Shown here in pieces: positions 23,366-34,239 of a stretch of 64,000 bases of DNA. The stretch covers positions 14,738,501 through 14,802,500 of the forward strand of contig NC_088922.1 in NCBI RefSeq assembly GCF_038396675.1, read 5' to 3'. The notes under the pieces were generated by a model. That model was not told the origin of the DNA. It saw only the letters and a program-made list of their open reading frames with translations, and ran no database searches. Origin of the DNA: Hydra vulgaris (lineage: Eukaryota; Cnidaria; Hydrozoa; Anthoathecata; Hydridae). Positions within the stretch are counted from its first letter, which is position 1, and every line of letters starts with the position of its first letter. The translations under genes and the position numbers were made by a program.

Positions 23366-25390
23366 TGATTTAAAAATTATGCTCCACTAAGTAAACACAT
23401 TTTTTTTGGGGAGTTTTCAAGGTACAAACATTTTTTGGAGATTTTGTAATCTCGTGTTCCATTTCGTTTTTGCATATATGATTTTTTTTTGGTTTTACAA
23501 ATTACGTCTGAAGCAATTGTAATCTACAAAAAAAAACAGTCTGTTGATCGGTTAGCAGTTTTTCTTTTTAAATTTGCAACTCATAAAAATATTAAAGTAT
23601 TGTATTGTTCAACTTTTCCTTTAAAGACCGAAAAACAGTTTTAAAAAACTACCAAATAATTTTTAGTAGTCATTATGGTGGGTAGTCACCACAAAAGTTT
23701 TGTTTACCCCACATAGTTTGTTTTCACGTGGTTTTGTTATCCATACTTTATTCAAATAATTAGTTCCTACCTTATTATTGGCTATTTAAATTAAATCTCT
23801 GAACGAATACTTTTGTTTTACATTTTTTAAACATTTTTGCAGCATTGGAATTTAAACAAATTAAAAAAATAAAAAACTTTTGTATTTTCAACAATACGTC
23901 GTTATTTGTATAGCACGAAATTAACTGAAAAATAGCATATTTTTCAACGAGTATACGTTATTGCTAAAATTTTTAATTTAAGTCAATATTTTTAAAAACT
24001 CTGCCTAAACGGCAAACGGCTTCACAATTAAAAACCAAATTTGGATTCACAAATCGATTTTAATAAGACCTTCTTCAAATATTGTTTTTAAGCGAATTTT
24101 TTTTTCTTAATTTGTTTTTTTAACTATATGACCATTTAATAGTTCTGCATTTGTTTAGACATTTTTTAGTTATAAAAATTTTGAAAGTTTTCATATGTAA
24201 ATAACAAAAACTTTTCTTTCTCTTTTTCAAAAATTGTTTTAATATTATATTTTTTTGTTTTTAGATCGAGAAGTATAATTTCTGATAAACTCATATTTTC
24301 TGTTAATTTTTGTGCGTTTATAACGTCTAAATCAGCCGAAATTCTTAAACAAATAAACGTTACATATATTGTGTGCGTTTGTAACGTAATAATCAGTCAA
24401 AATTCTTAAAAGCATTAACATTACAGTTTTTATACTGCTTTATTTAATTTGTAATTCACTATTTCTAAGAAAAAGTAGATACAATACATAAAAATATCCA
24501 TTATGAAACAAATGAAACATTTGTTTTGTATATTATAACAAAATGTATTTAAAAATTTGTATCAACAATTTATTTTCACAGTTTTGTATCATTCTGTTTT
24601 CTTCATCCGTTTTCTACGTTTTTAAATGATAAAAATAAAAAAAAATACTTGCTATACTTTATAGAATAAACGAAAATAATCATGATGAACACACGCAATT
24701 TCACCTGAAGGAAAGCCTTAATATTCTGTTAGTCTTCTCCAAAAAGGATGTAATTAATTTCTTATTATTTTTCTACGTCTGATTCGATTATTTTTAATGT
24801 GTTATTTTCCAGAAATAAATAGTAAAGACATGACATAATAAACAGTTACCATAATTCGGGGCAACTTCGTCAGTTTTAAAACTTATTTTTTTCTTTGTAA
24901 TGATTTCAGAATGGAAAATGAAAATGAGCCTGTTAGTTTTGTTACAATGCAGCATGCCTCTTAACGTTCCACTTATTTTTTAATTTCCTATTTGAATAAT
25001 AAAGTACTTGATATATCATTATAAAGATTGGCGAAGTTGTCCTGGCTGAGAGGCAACTTGTCATGTGCCGAAATATTAATTTATTATATAGTTGGACAGT
25101 TCATATGCAACTTCGACATGTTTTAAATTTTAATTCCGTATTTATGACACTGTGGAGATATCAAAAATAATAAAAGGCAAGGAAATCTCCTTAATCTACG
25201 TTGATGATTCTGTTGCGATCGTAAAAAGTGAAATTAATTTACAAAATTTTAAGTTTGACAATCAGTCTTATATATATTTTCTTTTAAACACCCAGTAATA
25301 AAATTACATGTAAAGTAACTTATATTATTACAGTTTATAGAAAAATTACGTTAAGAGAGCACGGCTCTCCCAATCATTAGTCTTTAATGC
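23366..25390. other. AT-rich stretch, nothing firmly recognised
   Basis: The first about 120 bases read on the minus strand as KNEMEHEITKSPKNV and KKCVYLVEHNF, which may continue the gene remnant left of the hAT element. From 24860 to 25120 four related words around gcaacttcg/cgaagttg recur. The rest is A/T-rich and without coding signal. Confidence 0.35.
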
Positions 25391-27420
25391 TAATAACTAG
25401 ACGGTTAGTTCTCTTTTAGGAATATTCACCTCCATCAAAGTTTTAAATGTTTCTCTTTGTTCTTTTAAGTTCCATAACTGGAACGATTCTTTTAATATTG
25501 CTATAACCTCAGCTTGCAGTTCGTGTTGAGGTAGTGTAAATTTAATTTTTTTCCCTTCTATTATGTATGGAAAGAAGAATAAACCAAGAGTTTTACATAT
25601 AGAAATCACTTTATTTGTAAATCATTTTTTATTTTGTGTTGACTGTAATTGATTAATTATCAGTGAGTAACAAGTTTGATTTTTCATCGGCCAGATAAAT
25701 AGGTTAGCTTTATTTTGAATTAGAATAGTTGAAATATCCTCTATTTTAAAAAAAGAATGCAGGTAATTTTTACTCTATTTTGAGATACCAAAAAATGATT
25801 TTAAAACTGTTCTTCCAACGGCGTCTATGTTTCGAAGGAAACTGATATCAAAGTTGCATAGTTCAAGGCCATATATAAGCTTTGGCACTGCTAAAGTGTT
25901 GTATAAATGAACTATTGTTAACGGCTGGCAATAACGAATTCCACTGTCAATTAGAGCTATTGCATCCGATTGAAACTGAGTTATACGTTTATTTAGATTT
26001 GTTTTTTGAAGTGTTGCAATTTTCTTGTTGTTTTTACCATTATCCCATTGGAAACCCAGATGTTTTGATTTATTTTGGAGACATATATAGCTTCCGTTAA
26101 TTTAAACAACGTTGTTTGGAATCGAACTTTTACCAGAATTCAGAAATTCCGTTTTTTCAGTGTTTAGCCTAATAAAGTTTGATATTCCATATGTTTGAAA
26201 CCTGTCAATTAGTTCTTGAAGACCAGAAATTGTTAGACTTAGCAAAATTACACCATCTGCGTATGCAATGACACCAGTATAGATACCATTTATTGTTGAA
26301 CCTACTTTACATTCTGAAACGATTTCATTTAAGATATTTTTAGTATAAATGCTATATAAATGTGGCAATAGAATAGACCCTTGACGCACCCTTTGTGACA
26401 GACTGAATTGATTTGAGGTAGTTCCCTGATAGAATACGTTAGCAGTACCAGAGAGATATAGCGATAAGATTGTGTGTACTACAGATAAAGGCAATTTTTT
26501 TGGAATTAGAACTTCTCAAATAGCAAATCCCAGCTGCAAGTGTCAAACGCTTTATCTGCATCTAAACTACACATATATAGTGGCGTGCTATTGTTACTAT
26601 AGTGCTTAATGGTTTCGCTGAATAAAAATTCTGCGTGGGGTGTAGAACTGTTTTTTTTTAAACCAAACTGATGGGAATGGCTATCTATTATATTAGGACA
26701 TTAATGCAAGATTAGATATTCTAGAAGTTTGGTAAAGATAGGTAAAATGCTAATTCCATAGTAACTATCCGGATTATTAAGAGGTTTTTTAGATGACTTA
26801 ACAAGTGGAATAATTGTTGAAGTTGATAAATATTTTGCAATGTTTTACGTTTCCATACGTTAGAATGCTATTATAAAAATTAGCGGGTCACAAAAAATGA
26901 TTGTTATTATGAGTGTGTTTATGGTGTTCAGCGCTTACCCCACAGCTATCTGGGAACTTATTACTATTTAGTTGTGATATGCAGTTTATAATATCAGCTG
27001 CTGTAATAACTAGTGAATTAGGCTCGTTACTTAAAGGTGGAGTTTGATGAGTTCTATGGTCATTATTTGTAATAAGCGGCGTATTAAGTATAGATTGAAA
27101 ATGTTTTCTCTTTTACGATATCTTTCATGTTTTCCGATTTATTAATTGTAAATAAGCGAGTTGTTGTTTTAATTTTGATTTTACGAATGTTGTCCCCGAA
27201 CTTCTGAGGACTTGTAGTTCGTAGATTTTCAATATTTATCGTTTTTTCTTTTTGTTATGGGCTGCTTTAACCGCTTTTCGAAAGTTTTTACGTGCAAGAA
27301 TGTATCTTTTGTATGCGATACATTCGGGTGACTTTTTATATAAAGATTTTTGCCATTGTTTAAAGTTAAATTAAAAGATTTTCTTTGCATCTTTTAAGTT
27401 CTGTTGACCACTTACCGGTT
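25390..27420 (-). pseudogene. Non-LTR retrotransposon, reverse transcriptase region, degenerate
   Basis: The minus strand from about 27420 reads a basic pre-RT region (YILARKNFRKAVKAAHNKKK), then HQFGLKKNSSTPHAEFL near 26670, SLDADKAFDTCSWDLLFE (motif A, near 26560), and 26494-26102 with RVRQGSILLPHLYSIYTKNI (motif B) and IAYADGVILLS. The catalytic YADD is YADG here, so the second Asp is lost. The tail continues in broken frames to 25397 (MEVNIPKRELTV end). No endonuclease was identified. The clade was not resolved. Confidence 0.75.
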
Positions 27421-27582
27421 TCGCGTTTTCCAAAATGTATATTAAATGTATTAAATATTATGTGTATTAAATAAAAAGCTCTGGATTATTATGTGTTTCA
27501 AATAAAATTTTGCGTATTAAATAAATTTATTAATAACATATAAATTATTAATAATATATAAATTATTATTATATAATACATA

Positions 27583-27617
27583 AATATATATATATATATA
27601 TAACATATATTATAATA

Positions 27618-27680
<63 letters not shown>
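27583..27680. repeat. (TA)n microsatellite at left end of transposon
   Basis: A TA run with one interruption (near 27601-27617) abutting TAGGGT at 27681. Confidence 0.95.
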
Positions 27681-27683
<3 letters not shown>

Positions 27684-30462
27684 GGTGATGCAAAATTTGT
27701 AGGTTCAAAACTTTAGTTGTCCTCAAGCTTGCCCTTAATCTATATGACAATAGTAGTTATTGGGCAAAATTTGAATCAAATCGGATGATATTTAGGGGTT
27801 GCCATGTTTTGTCACATTTTGGTATAAGGTTACAAAAAGTAAAAAAAATATTTTTTATTTTTACATTTTTTATACTATATTACTGAATTATTTATTATCA
27901 ATTTCTTATTGATAATAAATACTAAATACTATTACTAGGCAATAATAAATCAATCATCTTCATCATTCAACAGTCATCTTCATCAGGGTAGACTTTGATG
28001 CAACTGGAAATTCCTTCCGGTGAAGATCAACCAATCTAAGAAGAAACTGCTTTTGGTTTTCATCTTTCGTAACGCTTGAGGTAAAGGATGTTATAAGTGC
28101 TATGCCTCGTTCCGCGCAATCGTTTACGACTTTCATTTGACGAACCTTGTGCTTCATTTCAAGATATGTTGAATCCATATCCCACTCTGAAGATTCTTTT
28201 ATTAAAAATGATTCAGCTTTTTCTTTTCCATTTTTCAAAATTAGATCGAAAAGTTCTGCGGTGCGTTGTGTGACGAAGGAAGACAATGGGCTGTGACAAT
28301 CGAATGTGGCAGCATCAAGTCTTTTGAGAGATTTCTGCCTTGGCTGTTGTTTCAGGTTGTTTGCCATGTCTCTCTTGGTGTTGTAGTCGACACGGGAATC
28401 GAAGAAAGCCAATCCTATTAGATGTTCAGAAAAATACCAGAGGTGGCGATGCAAAACTTTTGCTGCATTAATTGCAATTGTACGATTTGGATATTCTTGA
28501 ATCCGTTGAAGAAGCTTGGCATCATTGAATGGTGCTCGTTCAGCTAACGGAGCTTCATTCCAAAACTGTCCGTATACAAATGCCACAAAAAGACTTATAT
28601 CTGTTATTCTTTTCTTTTCCTTTGCAGTAATAACAAATTGATCCTGAAACAAATATATCTTTATACAATATATAGCTTTTGCCATCCAACGTGCATGGTG
28701 TGTTGCACCTGGAGCCCGAAACTTCACTTTGAACTCCGATGTTGTATAGTTGATCCTCCAAGGAAAATAAGGCACAAATTCAAGAGTTCTAAGTAATCAT
28801 CCCTGGGTTGTTGACCTTTAATTGCTTCACTATAATATACTACCATTTCTTCACGGAGTTTGAGAAAAAAATCGAAGTTGTAAAATTCTTTATTCCCTAT
28901 AGTGAACACCTCCTTGTTGATTGCTGGCCATTGTTTCTGGAAACGGTTAAAAATTCCAACTTCAGGTCCTCCACTGGTTCCAAATGCAGTCGTGAAAATG
29001 GTGGAAAGCATGACTTCAAACATATGGTGCCTGCATGCTATCCATATAAGATTATGGTCAAGATTCTGCTCCATTATTGTGCAGGCACCATTGTTCAACC
29101 CAGTGTTAGATGAAGTAGTGTCAAAAACCAGTCCCCGAACAAATTCTTTCAATTTCCAGTCTTTAAAAGCCTTCATGCAAGCATCAGCCTGTTGCTCACC
29201 TGTACCTCGATCAATCTTTGGAACTCCCAGCAATTTTTCCACCCCACCACCAGTCACAAGGATGGCAATTCTATCCACTTTTTTTTGACCACTAGTGATA
29301 TCAGGTAAGAGCTTTCCATCCCAATGCAGAAGAAGTGGATCATCAGGAGAGAAATCAACCTTGTCAGCTGTAGTCACCGCTTCACGAACAGATCGCCTTT
29401 TTCTGCGGATTGTGCTGTACGACAATGATAAATCTTTTACCGAGTGACCAAGAGCCTGAGACACTGTTCCAACCACGAAGAGTGCACGGCGATTAGAAAT
29501 ATTAACACGATCAAGAGATGATACAACATTATTTGTTAGAACTTTCATCTTCTTTTTCGTTGAACCACTTGTGCTCAGTGTGCTGGAAGCGGAAGGAGTC
29601 TGATATTCATCATCATCCGAGGAACTAGAGCTACTTTCACTCGCAATGTCAACTGCTGATGAAGAAGAAATGAGTTCTGTTTTTTCCATCAGCTCCGCTT
29701 GACTTCTTTGACGCCTCAATTCCATTTTAGTTTTTGGGACTCGTTTCCGTGCCTCCCTAGCTGTTAAATTCCGATCAATTCCTGCCATACTACAACTTAA
29801 TGGATCTTCTTGCTGCTGACGTAAAAATGCTTTATCTTCATCGTTTTTCATAACTTCTGATGCATTCTTGGTTGAAATATCAAAAAGTTCTTCAAGGTCA
29901 GCGTGGAAAATTCCTTCTTTCATTTGACAGCTGTCCAATTTTGATCCTCGGTGTTTTTTCAGCAGCAGATATTCGTCATAAAGTTTTTTTAACTTTCTTT
30001 CCGCATTGTCAATTCTTTGAGTTGGAATTTTTCCTCTCTCCCATATAACAAGAACTGCTTCAATTGTTGCCCGAATACTTTTTTTCACTTCTTGTTTCTC
30101 TTCTATATGATGAAAGAGCAACCTCCGAAGAACATCTCCTCTTGAAGGAAGTCTGGCAGTCGACAGAGTTTGTGTAGGTTTACCAACAAGCCACACCTCA
30201 GCAGAAGATCTAGTGGTTGCCATATTATCAATTTCTAAAATATAAATAAATAAACAATGAAAAAACAAATTTGCGAAATTTGAGAAAATCACAAAATTTT
30301 ACAAATGGTTAATTCATCTTATAAAACATGGCAACCCCTAAAATTGCTTCTTTTAGTCTAATTTTTGGTACACATGATCCTAGGTGATAAAGGAACACAG
30401 GCAACCTTGAGGAGAATGTTTTTTGTGACATTTTTTTTTTCTATTACAATCTGAATTACCCT

Positions 30463-30463
<1 letters not shown>
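27681..30463. mobile_element. DNA transposon of uncertain superfamily, inserted in (TA)n
   Basis: The left end reads tagggtgatgcaaa; the right end, reverse complemented, reads tagggtaattcaga. Both abut long TA arrays, consistent with a TA target. An exact 20-base block (27791-27810) is repeated in inverted orientation at 30323-30342, 110 and 121 bases from the two ends: a subterminal inverted repeat. The 2.78-kb interior is almost filled by one minus-strand transposase-like gene. The gene and both ends are preserved, so it is younger than most elements here. Confidence 0.75.
27963..30223 (-). pseudogene. DDE-type transposase-like protein, about 750 codons, one frameshift
   Basis: The likely start is the ATG at 30221-30223 (MATTRSSAEVW); an earlier in-frame Met adds a hydrophobic lead that is probably leader sequence. 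The N-terminal third is basic and helical, then an acidic Ser run (SESSSSSSDDDEY). The core has LLLHWDGKLLPDI, a GVEKLLGVPKIDRGTGEQQA segment, LVFDTTSSNTGLNNGAC and WIACRHHMFEVML. These look like two catalytic Asp blocks and a CxxH block of an RNase H fold. The second half (28775-27963) has FRAPGATHHARWMAKAIY and NDCAERGIALITSF, whose Glu may be the third catalytic residue. The two halves are offset by one indel between about 28724 and 28790. I know this kind of sequence as an uncharacterised animal transposon family but cannot name the superfamily. Confidence 0.75.
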
Positions 30464-30550
<87 letters not shown>

Positions 30551-30551
30551 G

Positions 30552-30615
<64 letters not shown>
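30464..30615. repeat. (TA)n microsatellite at right end of transposon
   Basis: About 150 bases of TA with a few interruptions directly after ACCCTA. Confidence 0.95.
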
Positions 30616-30620
<5 letters not shown>

Positions 30621-30829
30621 ATTTAAAACAGATAATACGAATTCTCTCAATACTAAATAATTTATTTGAAATTTTTGCAGGATTATAGGCACCGGCATCA
30701 TCAGCATATAATATAATATAATTTAAAAATTGTGATCGTTAAATAACAACAAAAAATTTTTAAACTTTGACGTCACCTTTATAATTGCTTCTTTTACGTA
30801 AGTATGAAAAAAATGAAGTCCAAAAATTC

Positions 30830-31436
30830 GTTTTGACATATTGTCCATTGTACAAATTCATACCACCGTACATTGGAGAACGTTGATGTTTTTGTATCAC
30901 CAAGGCTTCACGGACTTTTCTTTCAAATTTTTATCCTCAACTTTAAGTGTTTCTGCCATATCCCATTCAATATCCTCATCGCAAATTACTTTATGCAAAG
31001 CTAATGTAGACTGGTTTAATTTGCCTTCAGTTAAAAATTTTTGGTGTTGTTGAACCCTTGTTCTTATTTGAAGTTTTGATTCCTCGACATTAACTTTGGA
31101 GCATTTGCACTTAATTAAATAGGTTCCAGGTTGGCTGTTGCGTGGTAATCTTTATTTATTTCTAGACGTTAATAGCGTTTTTAGGTTAGCATTTGACTTA
31201 AAAACGGTCCTGTAACCAGCTTTTCTGAATATTCTTTTAAGTCTGGTAGATATTATTGGTATCCATGGTAAAGAAATTGTATGAAGGTTATTAGAGTTTG
31301 AAAGATTTTCGTTTTTATTTGCTAAACGTTTTTTTCGAACATGATAAGAAATATCTTTAGACATTTTTTCATTGTGCATCGTAGATCGTATTTCGAAAGA
31401 AAAGTCCATGAAGCCTTGGAGATACAAAAACAAGAT
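30830..31436 (-). pseudogene. Penelope-like element: RT C-terminus and GIY-YIG-like endonuclease remnant
   Basis: Minus-strand reading: SLPWIPIISTRLKRIFRKAG and FKSNANLKTLL (about 31280-31170), the usual linker after a Penelope reverse transcriptase. This is followed in another frame by QPGTYLIKCKCSKVNVEES and TLALHKVICDEDIEWDMAET, matching the Penelope GIY-YIG endonuclease (cysteine cluster, His, Trp), and ending with KEKSVKPW. Penelope elements use this nuclease for insertion. A 42-base segment coding the last residues is present again as an inverted copy at 31390-31432, so the locus is rearranged. The reverse transcriptase core is absent. Confidence 0.7.
30887..31432. repeat. Inverted repeat of the Penelope ORF end
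   Basis: 30887-30928 (plus) and 31390-31432 (minus) match at about 38 of 42 positions. The plus reading of the right copy, FERKVHEALEIQKQD, is the expected Penelope endonuclease C-terminus. Two opposed element ends therefore lie here. Confidence 0.8.
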
Positions 31437-31529
31437 GTAACTACAATTATATAAATAACTTAAATGCTGTAATGAAACTACAGAATAGTTAAAAAAAATT
31501 AATTCAAATATTGGCTATGCTCATATTAT

Positions 31530-32345
31530 AGCAAATAAAATTCATTGATTCAGAAATCACAAAATTCGGCATGCAATTTTTAGGATCCCCACTTTTATAT
31601 CAACTTTTACCAGTTAAACGAAATTTTATTGTTTTATCACACTTATGTCAAAATGTTGAATGCGAATCTATTATAACTTCCAACCTTACCTTACCAAGTA
31701 AATTTTTAGATATACCGGATACATGGAGTTATTCCCCAAAAGAAATAGAGTCTATGAAAATAATAATTGTCTCACAAGAAGAAAGTATATCATTACAAAA
31801 AAAAAGCTGCAAAAAAACGCAATTTGCACAATGTTTGAAGGAGAGAAAATATAAAATCACATCATCAAATGCACATAAGATTTATATTAGGAAAAGTAAC
31901 TTTGAATTTTTGGTACAACAATTTACAGAAGACATTAAAAAAACCAACAATGTTAAAGAAATGCTAAATCACGGTAATATTAATGAAGACATTGCAAAAT
32001 AAAAATTTTAAAATGTAATGATTTATCAGTTAAACCAAAAAATCAAAGTACATGAGACCGGATTATGAGTTCAACCATGCATCCCTTGGCTTCGTGCAAG
32101 TCCAGATGGACTTGTTTTAATTGATTCAATGCAATATTTAATTGAAATTTAGTGTCCTTCCACAAAAAGAAATGAAAATCATAATGATTTAGTTAAGGAA
32201 GAAACATTTTTTATTGATTCATTACCTACAGAAGAATTATTTCTAAAGAAGGATCACTTATTTAGCCACTATACACAAGTCCAAATAGCCATGAGTTTAT
32301 CTAGAATAACTCATTGTTTGTTCATAGTTTATTAAGGAATTGTTA
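31530..32345 (+). pseudogene. YqaJ-like viral recombinase/exonuclease domain protein, degenerate
   Basis: The YqaJ domain is a lambda-exonuclease-type nuclease found in viruses and in a family of transposon-linked animal genes. Piece 31571-32002 contains PDTWSYSPKEIESMK, CLKERKYKITSSNAHKIYIR (family pattern RK.RITASN..KI) and EMLNHGNINEDIAK. After a stop, short pieces in shifting frames carry SPDGLVLIDS and LIEIK, then a stop where the family has KCP (32080-32170), and YTQVQIAMSLS near 32285, which correspond to catalytic D, E-x-K and the QVQ helix. At least two stops and three frame changes make it non-functional. Plus strand, opposite to both neighbours. Confidence 0.65.
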
Positions 32346-32464
32346 TTGTAAATGTTGATTTGATGAATGTTGTTCTTTAGATGTTATCTATAAGTTAAGC
32401 TATCTGTATAAAAAATATATTTTATCATTCTACGTATTCAATAATAAATATTACATGTCTTATA

Positions 32465-32645
32465 TTTTTACTGTTTTATAAGAGGATCCATAAAGTTACA
32501 CAATAAGCAGCTTACAGTCCAAATTAGATTAAATAATCCATATAAAACAAGAGGTATTTCATTTTGTATTTGTTTATTTTTCTTAATTCGTTGTATGGCA
32601 CGTTCTACATGATTTCTTAAAGCTGCTATTGCTTCCCAGCTAGCC
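32465..32645 (-). pseudogene. Harbinger/ISL2EU-type (DDE_4) transposase C-terminal fragment
   Basis: The minus-strand reading EAIAALRNHVERAIQRIKKN, then IPLVLYGLFNLIWTVSCLLCNFMDPLI, ending at a stop at 32468, fits the C-terminal helix of DDE_4 transposases (pattern HVERAI.RIK.....LCNF..PL). Only about 55 codons remain; the upstream part is replaced by a G/C-rich block and (ATT)n. Confidence 0.7.
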
Positions 32646-32726
32646 AGCCCATAAGTTACCCGGGTGGGTCCCAGCCGGGCCGCAGGACAAGACCTGTACG
32701 GGTAACCCAGCCGGATACCGCCGGGT
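32641..32726. repeat. G/C-rich island next to a trinucleotide array, possible SINE or LINE end
   Basis: About 85 bases with unusually high G+C (for example cccgggtgggtcccagccgg) and direct repetition of gggtaac/ccgggt words, bounded by a broken transposase on one side and a (TTA)n array on the other. It may be the end of a short interspersed element whose tail is the array. Confidence 0.45.
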
Positions 32727-32727
32727 T

Positions 32728-32880
32728 TTGTTGTTATCATTATTATTATTATTTTTATTATTATTATTATTATTATCATTATTATTATTATTACTTTTAT
32801 TATTATTATTACTATTATTATCATTATTATTATTGTTATTTTTTATTATCATTATTTTTATTATTATTATCACTATTTCA
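32728..32880. repeat. (TTA)n / (ATT)n trinucleotide array
   Basis: About 150 bases of imperfect tta repeats with occasional c. Asn-rich open frames here are artefacts of the repeat. Confidence 0.95.
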
Positions 32881-33086
32881 CTTTACTAAGTCCTGTAGCT
32901 ATATTGCTGGCAGATAAGATGCATTTTGTTAATGGAAACAATAACACTGCCAAAAATAATTGCTAAAACTGGTAAGCAGTTTAGTATGTGCAAGAGTCTA
33001 TTTGAAAAAAAAAAACAGCATACAAGTCGTAAACCATCAAGCTTTTAAAAAATGCATCATTACTATCATATAGTATACAAATGATG

Positions 33087-33117
33087 CATCAGTTATGACT
33101 GTAAGTCATAACTGATG
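33087..33117. repeat. Perfect inverted repeat, 13-base arms, 5-base loop
   Basis: catcagttatgac, loop tgtaa, then its exact reverse complement. A second small palindrome (gatgcatc) overlaps the left edge. Confidence 0.85.
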
Positions 33118-33654
33118 GAAAGCATACCAAGAAATACTCACAAATGCTTGTAAGTAATAACAATTAGTTAACCCCCGTTGGAGTAACCTAGCCCCGGTTG
33201 ACGGTACTTGATTTTCAAAATAAAGAAAGTAATATTTCCAATTAAAAATCATCAAAGTGTAAATGAAAATTCCTCCAAAGCTTTAATAAATTTTTTATTA
33301 AAATTTTTAATATTTTTGTTGCAGCCAATACTAAAAAAAGTCAAGCTAGATTCGATAGCATGAAAATCGCAGAAAACATTCAAGATTTAAAGAAATATCT
33401 TTATTTTAACATAATCTAAACGTTATCTTTATTTTAACATAATCTTCAATTGTAAACTATTCTTTTCTTACTTTCTAAATAATGGCTTAAGGATAGTAAT
33501 ATGTAATAAAGAATTAAAAAAAACTGTTTTTTAATGGTAGTGATATAGTAGCTTATAAAAATAAGAAGTTATCCCAAAATGTTCCACAAAATTTAACTGA
33601 GATTTTTAAAACTATATATTTTTCAAATTCAGATTTTTTTAAAATAAAAATCCT

Positions 33655-33849
<195 letters not shown>

Positions 33850-33990
33850 ATAAAAGAAACTGTGTTGATAAATACCGGTATGGAGTGTTTCATACCAAGT
33901 CCACAGACCAATCACTCTCTAATTCATCACCAACAGCTTGCACATCTTGTCCCCCCTTGTTTACGTGCTAAAATGATGTATAAAAGGAAT

Positions 33991-34032
33991 ACCCAAGTCA
34001 TTGTATTGGAGACCCAAGTCATTGTATTGGAG
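33991..34032. repeat. 21-base perfect tandem duplication
   Basis: acccaagtcattgtattgga(g) occurs twice back to back (33991-34011 and 34012-34032). The surrounding 33846-34240 shows no coding signal. Confidence 0.9.
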
Positions 34033-34239
34033 ACGTATTAATTCATGTAGGCAAACTATTGTAGTCTTCTATCATCTCAATTTTTCTTAGAGGCTGTTAC
34101 ATTAATCCCGACATCTACCTTGCTTTCCTATCTTCACGTAATCAACAGCTTAACTTTTATAATGAAATTTATTTATTTAATAAACTTAATAATAATAATA
34201 AAAAACATACACAAAAATTAAAGATGATGGAATACATAC

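Noticed and set aside
28808-29288. Plus-strand open frames of 101 and 128 residues
   Set aside because: Antisense shadows of the transposase gene, with no family-like features.
32640-32873. Asn-rich open frame
   Set aside because: Produced by the (TTA)n array.
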